DNA from: DASXMR01 sp036495525 | GTDB taxonomy: Bacteria; Actinomycetota; Actinomycetes; Streptosporangiales; Streptosporangiaceae | NCBI GenBank assembly: GCA_036495525.1 | Contig: DASXMR010000060.1 | Span: 62,001-126,000, forward strand | Reading direction: 5' to 3' | DNA length: 64,000 nt | Part shown: positions 53,551-61,807 of the stretch, one piece after another | Layout: the number at the start of each line of letters is the position of its first letter | Position numbering within the stretch: the stretch's first letter is position 1 | The notes under the pieces: model-generated | What the model saw: the letters and a program-made list of their open reading frames with translations, nothing else | What the model was told of the DNA's origin: nothing | Database searches by the model: none | Program-made: the position numbers and the translations under genes

Positions 53551-55152
53551 GTGAGCGTGAGCCAGCCGAGACCCACCGTGGTCATCATCGGCGGTGGCCC
53601 TGGCGGCTACGAGGCAGCCCTGGTCGCCGCCCAGGTCGGCGCCCGGGTGACGCTCGTCGACCGGGACGGCCTCGGCGGCGCCTGCGTGCTGACCGACTGC
53701 GTGCCGTCCAAGACGCTGATCGCCACATCCGGGCTGATGGCCGCGCTTGACGGCTCGCCCGCGCTTGGCATCAGGCTGCCGGACGGCACGGCAAGCGGCT
53801 ACCGCCCGGCCGCCTCGCCCGCGCCAGGTCCCGTCCCCAGCTGGCCACGCCCGCACGGCGCCCGGCAGGCGGGCCAGCAACCCGGCTCGGGGGCCGGCCG
53901 GCCGCAAGCTGCCGGCGCGCGCGCAGCCGGGCCGCCGGTCAGCGGCGCGGGCGCGACCGCGGGCAACGGGGCTGGATTGCTATCCGGCCAGCCTCCTCAC
54001 GCGCTGGTGGACGCGCCCCGGCTCTACGCCAGGGTGCGCTCGCTCGCGAAGGCGCAGTCCGCCGACGTGGCTTCCCGGCTGGCCGCCGAGGGCGTCGAGG
54101 TGATCAGCGGGGAAGCGTGCCTGGACGACCCGCACACAGTGCGAGTCGGCGGCCGGCCGATCAGCGCGTCGGCTGTGCTGGTGGCGACCGGGGCGCGCCC
54201 GCGTGAGCTGCCCGGTGCCGTGCCCGACGGCGAGCGGCTGCTGACCTGCCGGCAGCTCTACGACCTGGACGAGCTGCCCGCTGAGCTGATCGTCGTCGGC
54301 TCGGGTGTCACCGGCGCGGAGTTCGCCGGCGCGTACCAGGCGCTCGGCTGCGCGGTGACGCTCGTCTCGTCGCGCGACCATGTGCTGCCGCATGAGGATG
54401 CCGACGCAGCCGTGGTGGTGGAGGACGTGTTCCGGCGCCGCGGCATGACGGTGCTGAGCCGCTCGCGTGCTGTCAGCGCGCAGCGCACCGGCGGCGGGGT
54501 CATCGTGACGCTGGCCGACGGCCGGACCGTGCGCGGCACCCACTGCCTGCTGAGCGTCGGCATGGTGCCCAATACCGGCGGGCTCGGCCTGGCGCAGGCG
54601 GGCGTCAGCGTCGATGAACGAGGGTTCGTGCCGGTCGACCGCGTCTCGCGCACCTCGGCCGCTGGCGTCTACGCGGCTGGTGACTGCACCGGCGTGCTCA
54701 TGCTGGCGTCGGTCGCCGCGATGCAGGGCCGGATCGCGATGTGGCACGCGCTGGGCGAGGCGGTCCAGCCGCTGCGGCTCGGGCACGTCGCGGCGACGAT
54801 CTTCACCGAGCCCGAGATCGCGACCGTCGGCGTCAGCCAGCGCGCGGTCGAATCAGGGGAGGTCGACGCGATCACGGTGAAGCTGCCGCTGGCGACCAAC
54901 CCGCGGGCCAAGATGCAGGGCTTCCGGGACGGGTTCATCAAGCTGTTCGCCCGGCGCGGCACCGGCATGGTGCTCGGCGGCGTCATCGTCGCGCCCCGGG
55001 CGAGCGAGCTGATCCTGGCCCTGTCCCTCGCGGTCGAGCAGCAGCTCAGCGTCGATCAGATGGCGCACACCTTCGCTGTCTACCCGTCGCTGTCCGGAAG
55101 CCTGACCGAGGCTGCGCGACGGCTCATGCAGCCGGCCGGGGAGGCCGGCTAG
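53551..55152 (+). CDS. NAD(P)H-quinone reductase/flavoprotein disulfide reductase (LpdA type) with internal low-complexity insertion
   Basis: The frame encodes 533 residues from GTG 53551. FAD binding VVIIGGGPGGYEAALVAA, the redox motif GGACVLTDCVPSKTL (Cys45 and Cys50), NAD binding LIVVGSGVTGAEFAGAY, GVYAAGDCTGVLML and the C-terminal dimer motif TNPRAKMQGFRDGFIKL agree with the LpdA group. Mycobacterial LpdA keeps only the second Cys, while here both are present. Residues about 81-150 are a Pro/Gly/Ala/Arg-rich stretch that ordinary members (about 470 residues) lack, set between the first FAD segment and the ALVDAPRLYARVRSLA helix. It follows the cyclotransferase gene by about 110 bp. Confidence 0.88.
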   Translation: MSVSQPRPTVVIIGGGPGGYEAALVAAQVGARVTLVDRDGLGGACVLTDCVPSKTLIATSGLMAALDGSPALGIRLPDGTASGYRPAASPAPGPVPSWPRPHGARQAGQQPGSGAGRPQAAGARAAGPPVSGAGATAGNGAGLLSGQPPHALVDAPRLYARVRSLAKAQSADVASRLAAEGVEVISGEACLDDPHTVRVGGRPISASAVLVATGARPRELPGAVPDGERLLTCRQLYDLDELPAELIVVGSGVTGAEFAGAYQALGCAVTLVSSRDHVLPHEDADAAVVVEDVFRRRGMTVLSRSRAVSAQRTGGGVIVTLADGRTVRGTHCLLSVGMVPNTGGLGLAQAGVSVDERGFVPVDRVSRTSAAGVYAAGDCTGVLMLASVAAMQGRIAMWHALGEAVQPLRLGHVAATIFTEPEIATVGVSQRAVESGEVDAITVKLPLATNPRAKMQGFRDGFIKLFARRGTGMVLGGVIVAPRASELILALSLAVEQQLSVDQMAHTFAVYPSLSGSLTEAARRLMQPAGEAG

Positions 55153-55305
55153 CCCGTACCGCGCAGTCAGCAAGCCGGCCGAGCGATGAATCCTGCTGTG
55201 CCGGGATGTCTGACTAGAAGTGAGTGCTGCCGGGGCAGCAGCCAGCGCGGCTGACCGCTGGCGGCTGGCGCGTGTAGTCGCCGACGAAGGTGAAGGAGTG
55301 CATCA

Positions 55306-55932
55306 ATGACCGCAATGCCGGACGTCGTCTCGGCCGAGAAGTGGCAGCAGGAGCGCGACGAGCTGCTCAAGGCCGAGAAAGAGGCAACTCGCGCGATGGA
55401 CGCGCTCGCCGCGCGCCGCCGACGGCTCCCGATGGTCAAGTTCGACAGCACGTACGTATTCGACGGCCCTGACGGTCCGGCAACGCTGCTCGACTTGTTC
55501 GGCGAACAGCAGCAGCTCGTCGTCTACCAGTTCATGGACAACGGCCCCGATAGCTTCTGCCCTGGCTGCACGCACTTCACCCGCAACGTCACCGACCTTG
55601 CCACGCTGGCGGCCAACGGCGTCGGCTGGGCGACGGTGTCCAACATGCCACTTGCCCAGATCGAGGCCTACAAGGCACAGAAGGGGTGGACGCTGCCGTT
55701 CTTCTCGTCGCACGGCACGACGTTCGCCAGCGACTGCGGGGGCGACGGCGGCTTCATGCTCAGCGTCTTCTTCCGGGACGGCGAGAACGTCTACCGGACG
55801 TACTGCACCACCGCCCGCGGGGTCGACCGGATCCTGTTCGTCAACAACATCCTCGACCTTGCCCCGTACGGACGCCAGGAAGACTGGGAGGACTCACCGG
55901 CTGGCTGGCCGCAGCAGCCCACCTACGGGTGA
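55306..55932 (+). CDS. DUF899 thioredoxin-fold family protein
   Basis: The frame encodes 208 residues; the ATG follows GAAGGAG by nine bases. DUF899 features: SAEKWQQERDELLKAEKEATR, RRRLPMVKFDSTYVFDGPDG, YQFMDNGPDSFCPGCTHFTRN with the CxxC-like pair, and a late VYRTYCTTARGVD. The family has a thioredoxin-like fold with unknown role. Its closeness to SoxR and the LpdA-type reductase suggests a redox link but this is not shown. Confidence 0.87.
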   Translation: MTAMPDVVSAEKWQQERDELLKAEKEATRAMDALAARRRRLPMVKFDSTYVFDGPDGPATLLDLFGEQQQLVVYQFMDNGPDSFCPGCTHFTRNVTDLATLAANGVGWATVSNMPLAQIEAYKAQKGWTLPFFSSHGTTFASDCGGDGGFMLSVFFRDGENVYRTYCTTARGVDRILFVNNILDLAPYGRQEDWEDSPAGWPQQPTYG

Positions 55933-55995
55933 GGCGATGCCGGAGCGAGCCGCCAGCAGGGGGCCTGCCCGCGTGCGACCTGCCCGGCGCGACCG

Positions 55996-56742
55996 CTAAG
56001 GCTCGCGGCGGCCAAGGCGGACGACGGCGACGCTCAGCAGCACCGGGGTGACCAGCCCGGCGACCATGGCCGCGTGCCACAGCACCGGCGGGTGCGCTCC
56101 AGTGACGCTGGCCAGGCTCGACGCGAGCCTGGCGGGCACCCAGGACGAGAGCGCAGGCAGTCCGCCGAGCGCTGCCAGCCCGATCAGCAGGGCAAGTGCC
56201 CAGCCAGCCGCGCTCAGGCCGCCCCGCAGCACGCTGGCAAGCGCGGCGACCACTGCGGTGGCGAAGCAGAGCCACAGTGTCTCCAGCCCGAACCCGGCGG
56301 CGAGCTGCGCCGGGTGCAGCGGCCCGATGAGGACGGCGGTCTCGTACCAGGCGCCGAGGGTGCCGAGGGCAAGCGCCGCGACCGCGGCGCCGGTGACGGC
56401 CAGGTACCGGGGCAGTACCAGGCTGGCCGGCCGGCGCAGCCTGGTCCGGTAGAAGACGGCGAGACCCGGCCGGGCGTCGATGGCCAGGCTCGCGCCCGCG
56501 GCGAGGGCCACGACCAGCGTGCCGAGCTGGCCGATGTTCTGAGCGTAGGCGGCGATGCCGTCGGCAGGCGTGGGCGGCGGAACGCTGATCCTCACGCCGT
56601 CTGAGGCGCTGTGCGCCGCGATGTCGGGCAGGTAGTGAGCGAGGATCGGGCCGCCGAGGCCGAGGATGAGGAACGTCGCGCCGAGCACGATCAGCCGCCT
56701 GGTGCGCCAGAGCCGGATCGCCTCGAGCCGCCACGGTCCCAT
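55996..56742 (-). CDS. ABC transporter permease (ABC-2 type)
   Basis: A 248-residue protein with about six hydrophobic segments and the arrangement of small ABC-2 exporters: a basic start EAIRLWRTRRLIVLGATF, then a long outside loop rich in Pro (ISVPPPTPADG) and paired helices. The ATG overlaps the ATPase stop (ATGA), so it pairs with that subunit. The substrate is unknown. The operon (small PLDc_N protein, ATPase, permease) faces an HTH regulator gene. Confidence 0.82.
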   Translation of the reverse strand: MGPWRLEAIRLWRTRRLIVLGATFLILGLGGPILAHYLPDIAAHSASDGVRISVPPPTPADGIAAYAQNIGQLGTLVVALAAGASLAIDARPGLAVFYRTRLRRPASLVLPRYLAVTGAAVAALALGTLGAWYETAVLIGPLHPAQLAAGFGLETLWLCFATAVVAALASVLRGGLSAAGWALALLIGLAALGGLPALSSWVPARLASSLASVTGAHPPVLWHAAMVAGLVTPVLLSVAVVRLGRREP

Positions 56743-57755
56743 CAGCGGTCCCGCCCCTGGCTGCCGTGAGCACCAGGCCGCTGGCCGGCTCGCTCGCGGG
56801 CCGGGTGACCGGGCAGCTGAGGACCCGGCAGCCCGGTCCCGCTGGCCGTGCTGAGGCTTGCGGCTGCGGCCGGTGTCGCAGTCAGTCCGAGGAAGGCGTC
56901 TTCCAGGCTCGGCCGCGGCTGGCTGACCTCGATGATCCGGGCGCCGGCCATGGCGAGCAGGTCAGCAAGCCCGGCCTCGGCGGCGAGCGTGTCGCTGACC
57001 TCGACGGTAAAATCGCCGGGCGCTGGCTCAGCGACGCTGGTCACCCAGCCGGCCGAGGCGAGCGTGGCCCGCAGCCGCGGCGCTGGCGGGCGGACCGCGA
57101 CCCGCCAGCGGCGGCGCGCCCCGGCGAGCAGGCCCGCCATGCTGCCCTGGTAGGCAAGCCGGCCCTGGGTCAGCACGCCTACCCGGTCGCAGATCTGCTC
57201 GACAGCGGCGAGGTTGTGGCTGGAGAACACGACCGTGCACGCGGGCGGCAGGCTGGCTAGCAGGCCAAGGATCTCGGCCTGCCCGGCCGGGTCGACGGCG
57301 GCCGTCGGCTCGTCGGCCAGTAGCAGGGCTGGCTGTCCAGCCAGGCCGGCGGCCAGGCCAAGCCGGGAAAGCATGCCGCGGGAGAACCCGCCCACCCGGC
57401 GGTCGGCGGCGTCCGCGAGCCCCAGGCGGCTGAGCACGTCCAGCAGCTCGGCCCGGTCGCGTCGCTGGCCGAGCAGCCCGGTAGCGGCGCTGACCACCTC
57501 GAGCGCGGTCAGCCACGGCTCGAACTCCGCCACGTCCGGGCAGTAGGCGACCGCCCCGGCCGGCACGCCGAGCCGCACCTCGCCGCCGGTCGGCCGCCGC
57601 AGGCCGGCCAGGATCTGCAGCGTCGTGGTCTTGCCCGAGCCGTTCGGCCCGGTCAGCCCGTACACGGCGGCGGCGGGGATATCCAGGTCGACCCCGGCCA
57701 GCGCGACCCGGGTCCCGTAAGTCCTGGTCAGGCCCCTGGTGCTGACGGCGCTCAG
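56742..57755 (-). CDS. ABC transporter ATP-binding protein
   Basis: About 337 residues. Walker A GPNGSGKTTTLQIL, Q-loop AYCPDVAEFEPWL, signature VGGFSRGMLSRLGLA, Walker B LLLADEPTAAVDP and the H-loop VFSSHNLAAVEQI are all present, followed by a C-terminal regulatory region. The start is unusual: SAVSTRGLTRTYGTRVAL looks like the natural beginning, but there is no ATG, GTG or TTG just before it. CTG 57755 overlaps the stop of the upstream gene (CTGA), matching the ATGA/GTGA coupling used all over this window; the alternative GTG codons at 57824 and 57830 lie deep inside the upstream gene. Confidence 0.87.
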   Translation of the reverse strand: MSAVSTRGLTRTYGTRVALAGVDLDIPAAAVYGLTGPNGSGKTTTLQILAGLRRPTGGEVRLGVPAGAVAYCPDVAEFEPWLTALEVVSAATGLLGQRRDRAELLDVLSRLGLADAADRRVGGFSRGMLSRLGLAAGLAGQPALLLADEPTAAVDPAGQAEILGLLASLPPACTVVFSSHNLAAVEQICDRVGVLTQGRLAYQGSMAGLLAGARRRWRVAVRPPAPRLRATLASAGWVTSVAEPAPGDFTVEVSDTLAAEAGLADLLAMAGARIIEVSQPRPSLEDAFLGLTATPAAAASLSTASGTGLPGPQLPGHPARERAGQRPGAHGSQGRDR

Positions 57756-57940
57756 CGTGACCGCCCGGCGACCAGGTAGATGACGCCGCCGAGCGGGATC
57801 GACAGCAGGCAGATCAGCGCCCACGCCCACCGGGGCAGGTAGCGCACGTCCCGTGCCCTGGCGAGGTCAGCCAGGCAGAATGCCTCGAACGCGGCAGCTA
57901 TGACGATGACCGGTATCCACGCCGCCAGCGCCGTGCTCAT
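57752..57940 (-). CDS. Small membrane protein, PLDc_N type
   Basis: The frame encodes 62 residues: two membrane helices (AAWIPVIVIAAAFEAFCL and WALICLLSIPLGGVIYLVAG) joined by a short basic loop with RDVRYLPRW. This is the pattern of the PLDc_N (PF13396) family: the motif PRWAWALICLLSIPLGGVIY resembles LPKWLWALIIIFIPILGPILY-type sequences. It is probably cotranscribed with the ABC exporter genes that overlap its end, and may be an accessory or immunity-like membrane protein; its role is unknown. Confidence 0.8.
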   Translation of the reverse strand: MSTALAAWIPVIVIAAAFEAFCLADLARARDVRYLPRWAWALICLLSIPLGGVIYLVAGRSR

Positions 57941-58014
57941 GACGCGCCTGCCCGGCTGCGCCCGCGCAGTGCGGACCGAGCTGAGCGTGCCCGCAGTCCC
58001 AGCAACGATCTCAT

Positions 58015-58034
58015 AACTGAGAACGTTAGCAGTT
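58015..58034. promoter_or_regulatory. Operator-like inverted repeat in the divergent ABC/HTH promoter region
   Basis: AACTG (58015-58019) and CAGTT (58030-58034) flank the palindromic core AACGTT (58022-58027), separated on each side by AG. It lies about 30 bp before the HTH regulator and 75 bp before the exporter operon, in an AT-richer spot, and so is the likely site of autoregulation. Confidence 0.55.
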
Positions 58035-58062
58035 GTGAGTTCGTTCGGCTAGCGTTATCGGC

Positions 58063-58614
58063 GTGGCGACGGCAGACCTGCTGCTGCACCCGATCCGGCT
58101 GCGGATCGTGCAGGCTTTCCTTGGCGACCGGGCGCTGACCACCAGCGCGCTGATCGCTGAGCTATCGGACGTGCCGCCAGCGAGCCTTTACCGTCACGTC
58201 GCCCGCCTGGTCGAGGCCGGCGTGCTGGCCGTGGTCGCGGAGCGGCGGGTACGCGGCGCACTGGAACGCACTTACGTGCTGCGGCTGTCAGCCGCGAGGA
58301 TCAGCCAGGACCAGATCGCGGCGATGACCGCTGATGACCACCGGCAGGCGTTCCTGGCATTCGTGGCCGGGCTCATCGGCGACATGGACCGCTACCTCGC
58401 CAGGGACGACATCGACCTGGTGCGTGACGGCACGGCCTACAGCATGGCCGCGATGTGGCTCGACGACGCTGAGTTCGCCGTCCTGATGCGCGAACTGTCG
58501 GCGCTGCTGCAGACGGCGCTGGCCAGGCCGCCGGGTCCGGGCCGCAGGCGGCGCATCATCGGCACCGTGCTGCTGCCAGGCGATGACCAAGGACCAGGCG
58601 GCGCGGCTTCCTGA
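58063..58614 (+). CDS. Winged-helix HTH transcriptional regulator (ArsR/PadR-like)
   Basis: The frame encodes 183 residues from a GTG. The winged helix occupies about residues 1-90: LLLHPIRLRIVQAFLG, TTSALIAELSDVPPASLYRHVARLVEAGVL in part, and the wing RRVRGALERTYVL. The C-terminal half is a helical effector or dimerisation domain. It is divergent from the PLDc_N-ABC exporter operon, which it probably represses, and an inverted repeat lies between them. Confidence 0.85.
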   Translation: MATADLLLHPIRLRIVQAFLGDRALTTSALIAELSDVPPASLYRHVARLVEAGVLAVVAERRVRGALERTYVLRLSAARISQDQIAAMTADDHRQAFLAFVAGLIGDMDRYLARDDIDLVRDGTAYSMAAMWLDDAEFAVLMRELSALLQTALARPPGPGRRRRIIGTVLLPGDDQGPGGAAS

Positions 58615-58645
58615 CGGTGCACAAGCGCGCTGGCAGCCGATCGGC

Positions 58646-58990
58646 TCAGCTTGTCCGGCGCTCGCCTGGCACCGGCAGGCCGTGCTGGCGCAGCCGCGAC
58701 GCGCGGAGCTCGTCGGCTCCGGCCGCGACGGTGAAGATGCTCCCGCACAAGATCAGCGCGACCATGCCGACCACCAGCCAGCCGGACGACGGCAGCAGCA
58801 ACGAGAGCACGACCCCGATGATGATGCAGATCGGGATGATGACGGCCAGGTGCCGCCGCACCGTCCGCAGCCGCCAGCCCGCGTCGGTCAGCTCGTGCCT
58901 GACCCAGTCGCGGTACTGCTCCGGCAGCCGGAATCCGACGGCGAACACGAACCAGCGGGCCGGTCCCGGGTCGCCGGCGAGCCTGGTCAT
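58646..58990 (-). CDS. DUF5313 family membrane protein
   Basis: The frame encodes 114 residues with two membrane helices (LAVIIPICIIIGVVLSLLLP and WLVVGMVALILCGSIFTVA). The N-terminus GFRLPEQYRDWVRHELTDAGWRLR and the pattern of the loop agree with actinobacterial DUF5313. The function is unknown. It lies 19 bp after the carboxylase alpha subunit on the same strand and may be cotranscribed with it. Confidence 0.75.
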   Translation of the reverse strand: MTRLAGDPGPARWFVFAVGFRLPEQYRDWVRHELTDAGWRLRTVRRHLAVIIPICIIIGVVLSLLLPSSGWLVVGMVALILCGSIFTVAAGADELRASRLRQHGLPVPGERRTS

Positions 58991-59008
58991 GTCGGCCCCT
59001 GCACGAGC

Positions 59009-60784
59009 TCAGTCTTTCAGCTGGCAGATGACCTCGCCGGCTGGCACGGTCTGGCCCACCTGCACGGCCAGGCCGGTCACCGTGCCTTCCTTGTGCGCGG
59101 CCAGCGGCTGCTCCATCTTCATCGCCTCGAGCACCACGACGGTCTCACCCGCCGACACGTGCTTGCCCTCAGCTGCGACGATCTTGACGATCGTGCCCTG
59201 CATGGGACTGACAAGCGCGTCGCCGCCTGCCTGGCCGCCGGACCGGCCGCCGCGCCGGTCAGCGCGCCGCGATCCGGCTGCTGCGCCGGCCCGGCTCGCC
59301 CTGGCCTGGCCAGCCATCGAGCCGAGGCCGGCCGGCAGCGTGACCTCAAGCCGGCGGCCCCCGACCTCGACGGTGATCCGCTCCCTGGCACCGGCGTCGG
59401 TATCCTCGCCGGCGGCCGGCTGGTCCGGCTGATACGGGGGAATCTCGTTCTCGAACTCAGTCTCGATCCACCTGGTGTGCACCGTGAACGGGGCCGAGTT
59501 GAACGCGGGATCGTCCACTACCGCGCGGTGGAACGGCAGCACGGTGGGCATGCCGTCGATCTCGAACTCGGCCAGTGCGCGGCGCGCCCGCTGCAGCGCC
59601 TCCGGCCGGGTCGCGCCGGTGACGATCAGCTTGGCGATCAGCGAGTCGAACGCCTGCGGCACTGTCATCCCGGCCGCATAGCCGGCGTCGAGCCGCACCC
59701 CTGGCCCGGACGGCGGCCGCCAGCCGGTGATCGTGCCGGGAGCCGGCAGGAAGCCCCGGCCGGCGTCCTCGGCGTTGATCCGGAACTCGATCGAGTGCCC
59801 GCGCAGCTCCGGGTCACCGGCCGGCAGCGTGCCGCCGTCAGCGATCAGGAACATTTGCCTGACCAGGTCGATGCCGCTGACTTCCTCGGTGACCGGGTGC
59901 TCGACCTGCAGCCTGGTGTTGACCTCGAGGAATGAGACGGTGCCGTCCTGGCCGACGAGGAACTCGCAGGTACCAGCGCCGGTATAGCCGGCTTCACGCA
60001 GGATGGCCTTGGACGACTCGCGCAGCAAACGCTCCTGCTCCTGGTTCAGGAACGGGGCCGGCGCCTCCTCGACCAGCTTCTGATGCCGCCGCTGCAGCGA
60101 GCAGTCCCTGGTCGAGACCACGACGACGTTACCGCGGGCGTCGGCGAGGCACTGCGTCTCCACATGCCGCGGCCGGTCCAGGTAGCGCTCCACGAAGCAC
60201 TCGCCGCGGCCGAACGCCGCGACGGCCTCGCGCACCGCCGACTCGAACTGCGGGGCGATCTCCTCGGTTGTCCTGGCGATCTTGAGACCGCGGCCGCCCC
60301 CGCCGAACGCGGCCTTGACCGCGATCGGCAGCCCGTGCTCGGCTGCGAAGGCCTCCGCCTCGGCCGCGTCGGCCACCGGCCCGTCGGTGCCCGGCGCGAG
60401 CGGCGCGCCGACCTTGCGCGCGATGTGCCGCGCCCGCACCTTGTCGCCGAGCGCGTCGATCGCCGCTGGCGGCGGGCCGATCCAGGTCAGCCCGGCGGCG
60501 ATGACCGCGCGGGCGAATTCCGCGTTCTCGGCGAGGAAACCGTAACCGGGGTGCACGGCGTCAGCTCCCGACTGCGCTGCCGCCTGCAGGATCCTGGCTA
60601 TGTCCAGGTAGCTCTCGGCGGCGCTCTGCCCGCCGAGCGCGAATGCCTCGTCCGCCATCGTCACGTGCAGCGCGTCCAGGTCCAGCTCGCCGTAGACGGC
60701 CACGCTGGCGAGGCCGGCGTCGCGGCAGGCGCGGATGATGCGCACGGCGATCTCGCCGCGGTTGGCAATCAGGACCTTGCGCAC
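59009..60784 (-). CDS. accA: Acyl-CoA carboxylase alpha subunit (biotin carboxylase + biotin carrier protein)
   Basis: The frame encodes 591 residues from GTG 60784 (VRKVLIANRGEIAVRIIRAC). Biotin carboxylase domains run to about residue 450: HPGYGFLAENAEFARAV, the ATP-grasp VKAAFGGGGRGLKI, FVERYLDRPRHVETQ and EVNTRLQVEHPVTEEV. A basic, Gly/Arg/Ala-rich linker of about 45 residues leads to the BCCP domain with EAMKMEQPL carrying the biotinylated Lys. It makes carboxybiotin for the beta subunit. In actinobacteria one alpha subunit commonly serves several beta subunits (acetyl-, propionyl-CoA). A secreted-protein gene and the epsilon and NYN genes separate it from the beta subunit at the window end. 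Confidence 0.93.
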   Translation of the reverse strand: MRKVLIANRGEIAVRIIRACRDAGLASVAVYGELDLDALHVTMADEAFALGGQSAAESYLDIARILQAAAQSGADAVHPGYGFLAENAEFARAVIAAGLTWIGPPPAAIDALGDKVRARHIARKVGAPLAPGTDGPVADAAEAEAFAAEHGLPIAVKAAFGGGGRGLKIARTTEEIAPQFESAVREAVAAFGRGECFVERYLDRPRHVETQCLADARGNVVVVSTRDCSLQRRHQKLVEEAPAPFLNQEQERLLRESSKAILREAGYTGAGTCEFLVGQDGTVSFLEVNTRLQVEHPVTEEVSGIDLVRQMFLIADGGTLPAGDPELRGHSIEFRINAEDAGRGFLPAPGTITGWRPPSGPGVRLDAGYAAGMTVPQAFDSLIAKLIVTGATRPEALQRARRALAEFEIDGMPTVLPFHRAVVDDPAFNSAPFTVHTRWIETEFENEIPPYQPDQPAAGEDTDAGARERITVEVGGRRLEVTLPAGLGSMAGQARASRAGAAAGSRRADRRGGRSGGQAGGDALVSPMQGTIVKIVAAEGKHVSAGETVVVLEAMKMEQPLAAHKEGTVTGLAVQVGQTVPAGEVICQLKD

Positions 60785-60934
60785 GTAACCGGCTCCTCTC
60801 GGCTGCGCAAGGAGTCTACGAGGGTGCGCCGCCCGCCAGCCAACGACGCGGGCGCGTTCCTGGTGCGCTAGCGGTGACACCGGCGAGGCGCCCGTGCCGT
60901 ATCGCCGGGGAGCGGTGGCGCGGCGCTGGCCTGG

Positions 60935-61807
60935 CTACGGCCAGAACCGCGGGGTGGCGCTGCTGATGTCGTAGCCGGGACCCCAGTACCACTGGGTGGC
61001 GTCGGAGCCCGGCACCAGGTGCGGGTAGCCGGTGGGGTTGGCGATCCACCAGCGCACCCGGGCCTGCATCCACGATGGCAGCGTGCTCACCGAGGCCTTG
61101 ACCTCTGCCCACTCGCTCGGGCCGGTGTAGAGAATGGCCAGCGCGTGCGGGTCGGCGCGCAGCTTGGCCGCGACCCACGGCGCGGCCATGTCCGGGGTCG
61201 CGTCGCCCGGCTCGATGTCGAGCGCGCCGGCCCTCGGGTCTGTCGCCCTGGTGTCGATCCACAACACCGGCCCGCGCCCGGCCACCCGGTCAGCTGGGAC
61301 CGCGTGGCCGCCAGTCGCGTAGGTGGCGACGTGCTGGTGCGGCGGGATGTCCTCGGGGATGATCGAGTCGTAGATGAGGTGCCAGGGCGGCGGAGACGAT
61401 GACTTTTTGGCTGGCTGCCGGCCCTGGCCCGGGCTCGGTGAGGCCGCAGGCGAGTGCGGGCCGGCCGGGTCGTGGCCGCCAGCGGCGGCCTGGCCCGCCG
61501 CGCTTCGGCCGCTGGCCGTGTCGGCGTCCGGAGCCGGAGCGGTGCTGGCGAGCCGGGAGTCGTGCTCGGCATCCGCCGCCTGCCGCCGCAGGCCATCGGC
61601 CCACGCGGCCGGGCTGCCCGCACCTTCCCGGCCGCTGCCAAGGCCGCTGCTGCCAAGTCCGCTGACCGCGGCGACCGCTGGCGCGGCCAGCGCCAGGCCG
61701 GCCACGACGGCGATGCCGGCGGCGGCGGTCAGACGGCGCCGGGCGGGCCGGGCGCGGCGCCGGTGGCGGCCGCGACGACCGGGCGGGGGAGTGCGGCGGA
61801 ACATCAT
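60935..61807 (-). CDS. Secreted protein with GH25-like C-terminal domain
   Basis: The frame encodes 290 residues. A very basic start (MFRRTPPPGRRGRHRRRARPA) and a hydrophobic segment ending LAAPAVAAVSG form an export signal. A Ser/Pro/Ala-rich linker (to about residue 140) precedes a domain with HVATYATGGH, GPVLWIDTRATDPRAGALDI, LAILYTGPSEWAE, VRWWIANPTGYPH and ATQWYWGPGYDISSA. The strand motifs and the final WQY-like turn resemble GH25/DUF1906 barrels that act on peptidoglycan, but the usual catalytic acidic pair is not clearly recognised and the domain is short. A CRP-type site lies upstream. The assignment is by pattern only. Confidence 0.6.
   Translation of the reverse strand: MMFRRTPPPGRRGRHRRRARPARRRLTAAAGIAVVAGLALAAPAVAAVSGLGSSGLGSGREGAGSPAAWADGLRRQAADAEHDSRLASTAPAPDADTASGRSAAGQAAAGGHDPAGPHSPAASPSPGQGRQPAKKSSSPPPWHLIYDSIIPEDIPPHQHVATYATGGHAVPADRVAGRGPVLWIDTRATDPRAGALDIEPGDATPDMAAPWVAAKLRADPHALAILYTGPSEWAEVKASVSTLPSWMQARVRWWIANPTGYPHLVPGSDATQWYWGPGYDISSATPRFWP

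Noticed and set aside
60935..61807. Resuscitation-promoting factor (Rpf)
   Set aside because: The Rpf domain motif with WDxxAxCESGGNW is absent; the domain resembles GH25-like barrels instead.
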